Source: Streptomyces sp. Je 1-79 (GTDB lineage: Bacteria; Actinomycetota; Actinomycetes; Streptomycetales; Streptomycetaceae). Taken from it: a stretch of DNA of 47,132 nucleotides. The stretch covers positions 1 to 47,132 of the forward strand of contig NZ_JAMGSL010000023.1 of the NCBI RefSeq assembly GCF_025195125.1, written 5' to 3'. Of the stretch, positions 47,132 through 47,132 are shown piece after piece (position 1 is the stretch's first letter; every line of letters starts with the position of its first letter). Below the pieces are notes generated by a model that did no database searches, was not told the DNA's origin, and saw only the letters and a list, made by a program, of their open reading frames with translations. The translations under genes were made by a program, and so were the position numbers.

Positions 47132-47132
47132 C

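Noticed and set aside
1..47132. CRISPR arrays, insertion sequences, integrase/att sites, tRNA or rRNA genes
   Set aside because: I looked for regularly spaced repeats, transposase motifs and tRNA-like cloverleaf sequences and found none; the tandem arrays lack spacers.

Overview
The window is high-GC actinobacterial chromosome, almost certainly from a Streptomyces species. The evidence is the codon bias, GTG/TTG starts with GTGA and ATGA coupled junctions, a complete AfsQ1/AfsQ2/SigQ locus, a SigE-type ECF factor, a class F sortase and a large nested palindromic intergenic element of streptomycete type. It looks like core chromosome, with no transposase, integrase, phage gene, CRISPR array, rRNA or tRNA. 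All calls were made by eye from sequence; no database search was run.

Layout. 2-1813: the 3' end of an acyl-CoA mutase, then a LysE exporter and a MerR regulator. 1973-8998: a sialic-acid/Kdn-type cell-surface glycan locus. Two glycosyltransferases run leftwards, and a four-gene rightward operon carries a glycosyltransferase, a NeuA-phosphatase fusion, a NeuB and a GT52-like transferase. 9115-17571: an M20 amidohydrolase, then nucleoside uptake (BMP lipoprotein, ABC ATPase, two permeases), cytidine deaminase and thymidine phosphorylase. 17673-23498: a mixed block with a Uma2 nuclease, STAS protein, SnoaL-fused ECF sigma, L,D-transpeptidase, divergent MFS/LysR pair and an unusual alpha/beta hydrolase. 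23614-26253: adenosine deaminase, a small secreted protein, PspC and VanZ proteins. 26311-29981: lipoprotein-afsQ2-afsQ1, divergent from sigQ. 30149-32098: a uridine-kinase-like protein, a second small secreted protein and a DUF2625 gene broken by an in-frame amber codon. 32217-35528: deoC and two aldehyde dehydrogenase genes. 35759-39609: a surface protein with its sortase, a PH-domain protein and a PIG-V-type mannosyltransferase. 39801-47131: phosphosugar mutase, punA, a GGCT-fold protein, LpdA-type flavoprotein, DeoR regulator, TetR regulator and the biotin end of an acyl-CoA carboxylase.

How the genes fit together. Nucleosides are imported by the BMP/ABC system and deaminated by Cdd and Add. 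PunA and DeoA cleave them to (deoxy)ribose-1-phosphate. The PmmB-like mutase probably isomerises this to the 5-phosphate, DeoC cleaves deoxyribose-5-phosphate, and the adjacent aldehyde dehydrogenase can oxidise the acetaldehyde. These genes are scattered over 32 kb in at least six transcription units, but every unit carries the palindrome CTACGCGCGTAG, or a close variant, just upstream. I think this is the most interesting signal in the window: a dispersed nucleoside-salvage regulon, with the DeoR protein at 45128 as the obvious but unproven candidate regulator.
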